A DNA stretch of 64,000 nt from Eretmocerus hayati. Taxonomy: Eukaryota > Arthropoda > Insecta > Hymenoptera > Aphelinidae. The stretch spans positions 121,738,838 to 121,802,837 of the forward strand of contig CM056744.1 in the NCBI GenBank assembly GCA_029851415.1, written 5' to 3'. Positions 58,184 through 64,000 of this stretch are shown in pieces (position 1 is the first letter of the stretch; each line of letters begins with the position of its first letter). A program made the translations under genes and the position numbers. The notes under the pieces are model-generated. The model searched no databases. It had not been told where the DNA came from and saw nothing but the letters and a program-made list of their open reading frames with translations.

Positions 58184-61100
58184 CTAAGCACTTGTACAAG
58201 TTCGGACTTCATTTTTTAGGATAAGAGGGAGTACGACGATAGGATCGTTGCAGACAGGTTTATCGGTGTAGATGGTCCACGTCCTTGCGATGCAGTCGAA
58301 TATTCCTAAATTAAAACGAGTGAATATGTGAACAATGAGACGTGCAATGGCGGAAACTGCAGTACTATTGAAAATGGATAAGATACCAACCTGTGGCGAT
58401 GGTTTTAACATAATCTTCCGGTCGAATTTCTTGATAAACTCTGTAGTAATCGTCCGTTTGATCGCTGAGAATTTCTATGACTTCCTGACAGGTTTTTGGA
58501 GGTGAATGCCTATTGATGGCTTCCATTCTATGATCGCTGCTATCAATTATTAGACCCCCAACTTCAGTCACTTTGAGTCGCAGATACCTAAATGACAGAT
58601 CGGAAGAAAATGAAGTCAGCATCAATCATATATTTAATAGCTAAAAAACAATAGAGTAGCAGGCTATCGAGAATTGATTTCGTCGTTGAGCTGGATGAAA
58701 GTCTGAGTTGGCGGGTAATCTGTGTAGGCTTTCTCGATCACAACTGAACTCCAATCTTTCTGTGAGGAATGACAATTTCATGCTTTTTAAAGGCGGAATA
58801 GCAGATTATCGAATTGAGTCGTCAAAACCGCGTTTCCACAACGAGGTACACTTGGTTATCACTTGATCTCGCAGAATCTTTATAATGTCTATCTCATTTG
58901 TTGAATTGGTTAACTACTGAGTGCGACTTAGATAGAATTACAAACATTCCGCGAGATCAAGTGATAATTGATTATTTAATACTACCCAAGCTGGCGTGTG
59001 CTCCGTTGGAATATAGAATTGTTTCTCTTGCTTCAATAATTTAATACAAGGTGATAGTTAAGATGAGTGCGGTTTTGAACAAGGAACAGAGAACAGATGA
59101 ATTTTAACTAACTTGTTGCAGTGAGAAAGGTTATCGCCTTCATTAGCGCAGCACACGTCTATTTGAGAGCAACTCTGCTCGGCAAGAGCCGGCGCTACCT
59201 CAACGTTGCGAAAGATTCTTGGAGAAGGTCCGAGGAAAGTCAAGTTGACCGAAAAACCCTCGGCTGCGCCGTAGCCCTCGTCACGCAGAGTAGCCTCCAC
59301 CTGGGCGTAGTCTTCGCATCCGAGAAGCGCCCGGGCCATAAAATAACGTGCTGCAAAGATTAAGAGAAGTTATACTAATCATTTTCACAATTCATCGTGT
59401 ATAAGCTGCAAATATTCCAAAATCCAATTCAGACAGTTTACAAGCTGTTGCAATGCATGCATGGGCAGTTGATAAATTTTCAGATTTTCTGAAATAGACA
59501 ATGCCAATGATCCATTTCATTTGGCTACCCATAAACACTGTGAAAAAATTCACTCAGAAAACTTCAACCAGCTTGTTAGATCAAAACTTCAACCACATGG
59601 GTTGAAAATTCGACAGGTGTGAGTATGGTTAGGAATACGCGACTCTTAGTCGTGAGTCAAGTCTTTCTTCTTTTTATTCAAAAAGTTGGCTGTATTTTTC
59701 TGTAGAGATGAGTCCTTACTTATAGCTGGTGGTCCCCGCACTCTCGCGTTTTTAGTGAAAAATCCAGGTTGAGCAACGTTTTTGCCATTCGCAGTGTCCG
59801 GACCGATGACCGCTCAGCTAGGCCTGCTACGCTTAGCTTGCGCAAAAAATTCACCAGGTCTTTTATTAAGGGTTCAATATACAGGACTCGTGAGATTGGT
59901 GAATGGTGGTGATCGGACAACATTTTTGGATCAGAAAAACAAGTTTTTTTATGTTCTTTTGTTGACAAAAAAACATCAGCGGCAACCGCGTGAGCCTTTT
60001 CAGTTTTCGGTCAAAAATCCAGGTTCAACAACGTTTTTGCAACTGAGTATCTGGATGGGTCACCTTTCATCTTGCGTTTGCCAAGTTCCCGATCCCAAAC
60101 AAGTCATAGGTTTCGCAAACCAAGACGGGGCGTCGCTCATCCGGATACTGGATCGCAAAAACGTTGCTCAACCTGAATTTTTTCACCAGGAAAGGCTCGC
60201 GTGGTCGCCGCGGGCAGTTTTTCTTTTTGTTTACGAGAAAACATAATGAAACTTGTCTTCCTGACCCAAAAATGTCGTTCGGAGATTACTATTCACCAAT
60301 GTCATAGGTCTTCTATATTACACCCATAATGATAGGATCGGAGTATTATTTACGCGGCCTAGGGCGTGTCAGACCGGGACGAGCGGCCACCCATCCGGAT
60401 ACGATCACCGTCGAAACGCTGCTCAACCTGCATTGCCAATCGATGCGACGTGACTCAAAATTTAATTACTTGGTTCAAAATTCAATCAGCTGGTTGAAAT
60501 GTGGATAAAGAAGCCAAAATTCTGCTGTTAAAGGCCTTGGTTAGTGTACTACAAGGATACCGAGAAGGAAATATTTAGATGAGTCGAGGGAAACTCACGC
60601 GTTTTTGCTGATCGGAGCTGTTTGGCGGAGAGAGTGTTGATGCTGTATACGAGGCCGTGGTGATTGTAGCCCATGGTGTAGCCCGGCAGGAAGCCCGCGT
60701 AGCAGAGCGAGGTGAATTTTTCCTCGCGCAAGCCAGGTTCAACGACGTGAGCATCGACCAAGTACCAGTGGTTCAGCGTCTCGCTTAGTGCATCCTCGTT
60801 GTGGCCCAGGATCTCCTGTTTATGCGTTTTTATTAATGTCCATTTCAAGTGACTATTGTGGACAGCCGATCCGATTTCCGAGCTGATTGAGTCAAAAGAT
60901 CTACTCGCAAGAACTTCGTGCTTGCGAAACTTCGTGCTTGCGATTGGTACTAGAGATATTGCGGAGTAATTACACATTGAGAGAAATCCAAAATAATTCT
61001 TCAGAGTGTCCACATGTAATATCTCCTATGAGTTGGATTGATGCGACTTTGGCGTGACATTTGAGCACAAGGTAAACGTTTCAACGGTCATCTTTTTGCT

Positions 61101-61386
61101 AGACAACGAGTTGTAGTTAGAACTCGATTTGGCTGGGACTCAATTAAAAACTTGGTTAAAACTGAGTTACGAACCCTATTCTTGGAAATTCAAGAATTTT
61201 TGTACACGTAGAGTGCCTGAGTATCCAAAAAATTTTTAACATGAAAAGTTATAAGCCATGGCTTACATGTCCCGGGTGGTTACATATTATGGAGGAGCAT
61301 CCGACGGGCTGATCGTTGCCAGTGCGCGACTCTCCCTCCTCCGCGGCTCCGCTTGTCACAATATCGTCTAGGTGCATCAGCATCAA
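58184..61386 (-). CDS. tan: tan, beta-alanyl-dopamine (carcinine) hydrolase, N-terminus missing
   Basis: Five exons on the minus strand: 61386-61267, 60815-60599, 59350-59113, 58587-58391 and 58305-58184. They have GT-AG borders and all phases fit, giving 297 residues to the stop. Tan splits N-beta-alanyl-dopamine to dopamine, and carcinine to histamine, in cuticle and photoreceptors. It belongs to the C45/penicillin-acyltransferase type of N-terminal nucleophile hydrolases. The first visible exon carries LHDD-like MHLDDIV and the processing site VG|CSSIICN (Cys codon 61299-61297), where the precursor is known to cleave itself. Next come ILGHNEDA, LCYAGFLPGYTMGYNHHG and SINTLSA. From the Cys onward 268 residues remain, close to the 266 of the fly enzyme. 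About 90 N-terminal residues are not found. The introns are crowded with repeats. Confidence 0.93.
58849..58972. mobile_element. 124-bp mariner-type MITE, copy 2 (in a tan intron)
   Basis: The ends CACTTGGTTATCACTTGATC and GATCAAGTGATAATTGAT are flanked by TA (58847-58848, 58973-58974). It is the same family and nearly the same length as 18408-18532, in the opposite orientation by the internal sequence. It lies between the tan exons at 59113 and 58587, well away from the splice sites. Confidence 0.85.
59755..60186. mobile_element. Inverted-repeat element in a tan intron, 432 bp
   Basis: GTGAAAAATCCAGGTTGAGC then AACGTTTTTGC at the left faces GCAAAAACGTTGCTCAACCT at the right. Further copies of the end motif lie inside (near 60012, direct) and outside (near 60408, inverted), so this is a nested or repeatedly hit site. 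It sits inside the intron between 60599 and 59350, so it should be removed by splicing. Confidence 0.7.
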
Positions 61387-62259
61387 CTGAAAATTTTCAA
61401 AATCGAAAATTTAGTCTATATTCTTTATTTGATGTGTTTGGTGTCAACTGCATAAGTATTTCATATCGCTCATGTCAACTCCGGTGTCAATTGATGATCA
61501 AGGAGTATATTGGGACTCACACGAGCATATCTCGTAAGGCTTCGTTTCGCATTATGCTCATTGGATCTGAACTGCCGTGGAATTAGACAAATACTTGTAT
61601 CTCATACAAATATGGTCTGTGGAAGCACATGAATACTTCCGTGGCAACTTTGAAATAATGTGTGCTTTCTTGTACGAACCCTTATTAAAACGTCTGAGAA
61701 AAAAACCGCACAAGTCATTTCCGATCCATTTTTTTGGTGTTTAGTTTCTGCGCAATCGTTAGTTCTTTGATCCAGACCTGCTTGAGGAGTTATCAATGGA
61801 AAAAGGGTCAGAACGTCAGCTCGGTGTCATGTGGTTTTTCTTTTCTTCGGACTTGACGTGTATGAAGCGCAGCGGTGGGGCTCGTTAGAGATTCGGAGCG
61901 GCAATTAAATACATCAATAATATCCTGCAGGGTATCTACCAACACTGAAAAACTGGGAATATACCGGGAATAGTCATGGGAAAAATGTATGCAATGGAAA
62001 ACCGGAAATTATCATGGAAAATTGTGATAAAATGGGGGATCTCACCCTTATGCCGCAACGAGGAATGATTCCAACAGAAAGCTTTACAAATGAGATATGG
62101 GCCACGCGAATAGACAAAAATGGCCTGGAGAAGCGGAATTATCAGATCCCACTGTTATGAGAGGTAAAAGACCACTTTTTGAGTGCATGGCAAATCCGTA
62201 CATTTTGTCGCGAGATTTTGCTTAAAATTTTGCTCACTCAGTTTTCCCCAGTAGAAGTG
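61387..62259. other. Upstream tan intron or 5' region, no exon recognised
   Basis: The acceptor TTTTCAG ends at 61387. I searched the minus strand from here to the window end for the missing N-terminal exon of tan and found nothing convincing. A CTTACC/ACTCAC-type donor near 61513 leads into a frame that does not resemble the family. Confidence 0.5.
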
Positions 62260-62900
62260 AATTTACTTCGTTCCAAGTCTTTTCGCGCCAATTTTTTCCT
62301 AACGTAAATTGCCTGGGGCCTTATTCTAATATATTTTTCCCGCGGCGGGATGGGAGAACATCCAGCAGTTTCCAATTCTTCCGACTCTACATTTAGTAAA
62401 TAAACTAGTATTTAACGTTCATTGCTACAAAAATATCATCCCTATATACTTTATAGCGTATCCTTCCGAACCCCCAAACATTTTTTAACATCACACAATC
62501 CTAAAATCGGGCCAAAAGTCATCTTAACAAGAAATTGGATTACTTTTCGATCCCAACCAAAGTGACAGGTTAGTAAATGGAAATGTTGTGGTCTAAAAAT
62601 GATTCAATCTCATGTTAAGATGACTTTTTGGCCAATCTTGGAATTGCGTGGTGCTAAAAAATTTTTGAGGGTTCAGAAGAATACGCCATTAAGTGTATTC
62701 TGATGATATTTTCGTAGCAATGAATGATATGAACTAGTTTGTTTACGAAATGTAAACTAGGCGGAAATTGGGAGTGCTGGGTTTTCTCCCACCCCGTCGC
62801 GGGAAAAATGTATCAGAATAAGGCCCCTGGCGCAACTTTTTCATACCCCAAAGTATCGAAAAGAATTGATTTTCACACTTTGGGGAGTACTTTTTCGCGA
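62260..62900. mobile_element. ~640-bp foldback element upstream of tan
   Basis: The arms (about 62260-62545 and 62590-62880) are inverted copies around a 45-bp centre. Matching blocks include GGGGCCTTATTCT/AGAATAAGGCCCC, ATTGCTAC(A/G)AAAATATCATC, TTCCGAACCC/GGGTTCAGAAG and AAAGTCATCTTAACA/TGTTAAGATGACTTT. A poly(T) run at 62949-62976 follows the right arm. No coding sequence. Confidence 0.8.
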
Positions 62901-64000
62901 AAATCCAGTTTTGCTAAATTTTTATGTCAGGTCCGTGTGGTACTAGTGCGACCCGTTTTTTTTTTTTTTTTTTTTAAGTATTCGATGGTCAAATGAGAAT
63001 TCCAAAACCTCAAAGCTGTAGGTCAATCCGTTTGGCCGTGAGATCAATTTTAGTGGCAAAATGTCAGGTCCGTGTGTTATTGCTTCAGAATTTCAGGTCC
63101 TATGTTGCTACTGCGTTATCCGTGTTATCCTTATGGTACCGATACGTGAAAATATTGATACTTGTGCGCGAGTTAATTCTTTCGTTACATGTTTCAATAA
63201 GTCGAAAAATACATCTTAGAACCTTCGGAAGTGAGATTTAGCGCTGACACGCACATTGACCCCCAAATATTAAAATATCCAAGTTTCGGCGAAACTACTC
63301 ATATAGTATATATATGATCCTTCAACGTTGCTACATTTATGTTGAATTAATCATAAGAGTACATTTACCAAAGTCTACAATTTTTCAGTACATGGAATAA
63401 TTAGATAAAGGTTTGATTTTATTCTATTTGTCCGTCAATCAATAGTGTTCAACAATAATCAAGTCTGTACTCGGAATCTATACTGGAAACTTCTGAAAAA
63501 TTCTGCGGGCAAATTTGTCGAATCAGGTATCTAGACCACAAGGTAAATCGGCCTGAGGTAACGAGTAACGTGTATCAAAGCATATCAAATGCTGAGTGCA
63601 TGTCACTCCGCACGCTCGTACAATTATTACCTTGTAGATTATCACCAAACACGAAATTCACGTAGAAGTTCTAACAATGAAACCTGTACATGTGCTCATT
63701 CCTGCGATGGTGTATTTTCCGTCCCAATTAGCTGTCGCCGCATACCAGCGATACATGGAATTCGCACAAGATATACATCAATTACTTGTCTCACTCGATT
63801 CGAGGAAACGCCCCACGAATCGAGTCTGTGCGTTGACTTGAACTGTCACCCTTGTTGAGGGGACACTCTTCGTTGTGGGCCCCTACAGTTCAGGGGTCGC
63901 GACGATGTTGATTTCATGGTTTCAGTGATCCCAGAGAAGAATACTCCGGCTGACGACAAAAAACCATTTTCATAGGAAGCAAATTTCCGTTGACGTTTTT
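62901..64000. other. Window end, no gene recognised
   Basis: Contains the poly(T) run, two copies of a GTCAGGTCCGTGTG motif (near 62926 and 63063) and short frames. A 55-codon frame at about 63677-63844 (+) has protein-like composition but no recognisable family. The first exon of tan may lie further right. Confidence 0.45.

Noticed and set aside
61513..61590. Possible donor and coding block upstream of the first visible tan exon
   Set aside because: The donor-like GTGAGT is present, but the translated block does not resemble the conserved region expected before MHLDD.
63677..63844. 55-codon frame considered as an exon, and the minus strand considered for the first tan exon
   Set aside because: Neither strand resembles the N-terminal part of Tan, and the possible donor gives a frame with no family features.

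Overview
The window looks like nuclear DNA of an insect. The clearest evidence is a spliced gene for the insect enzyme Tan (beta-alanyl-dopamine hydrolase), lying tail-to-tail with a spliced UBR7 gene. Both have short GT-AG introns, and the surrounding DNA is AT-rich and full of eukaryotic transposons and miniature inverted-repeat elements. I could not settle the insect order. There are no operons, and I recognised no tRNA, rRNA or CRISPR array.

Only the right end carries genes I can name. UBR7 (55.8-57.6 kb, + strand) is complete in six exons. tan (58.2-61.4 kb, - strand) shows five exons, covering the processing site through the stop codon; about 90 N-terminal residues are missing and lie further upstream or beyond the window. 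Repeats fill the tan introns.

The rest is mostly repeat-built. From 2.0 to 17.3 kb, an array of about 441-bp pyrimidine-rich repeats with a hairpin core is interrupted by a 12.7-kb element (3162-15886). This element has diverged inverted ends and a nearly perfect interior palindrome, with arms at 3459-8680 and 8711-14215. Each arm has two insertions the other lacks; once these are subtracted the arms are 4089 and 4087 bp. They contain a 75-bp CGCG-palindrome array, a segment related to a dispersed GCCCCC-ended family, and two copies of a ~347-bp tandem unit. One insertion is a 5'-truncated jockey-like retrotransposon.

At 20.6-23.6 kb is a Transib/RAG1-like DNA transposon with CACGGTG-type ends and a transposase gene broken by a stop codon and a frameshift. 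At 29.07-35.28 kb two nearly identical 3.1-kb TTAA-flanked elements sit head-to-tail, sharing one TTAA. They are bordered at a distance by a CGGTCTAG-type minisatellite. Between 36 and 55 kb are several short inverted-repeat elements and simple repeats, with no gene I can recognise.

UBR7 (a ubiquitin-ligase-type chromatin protein) and Tan (recycling of dopamine and histamine conjugates) share no pathway; their adjacency is only positional. The exon structures rest on reading-frame continuity, splice consensus and family similarity recalled from knowledge, with no database search.
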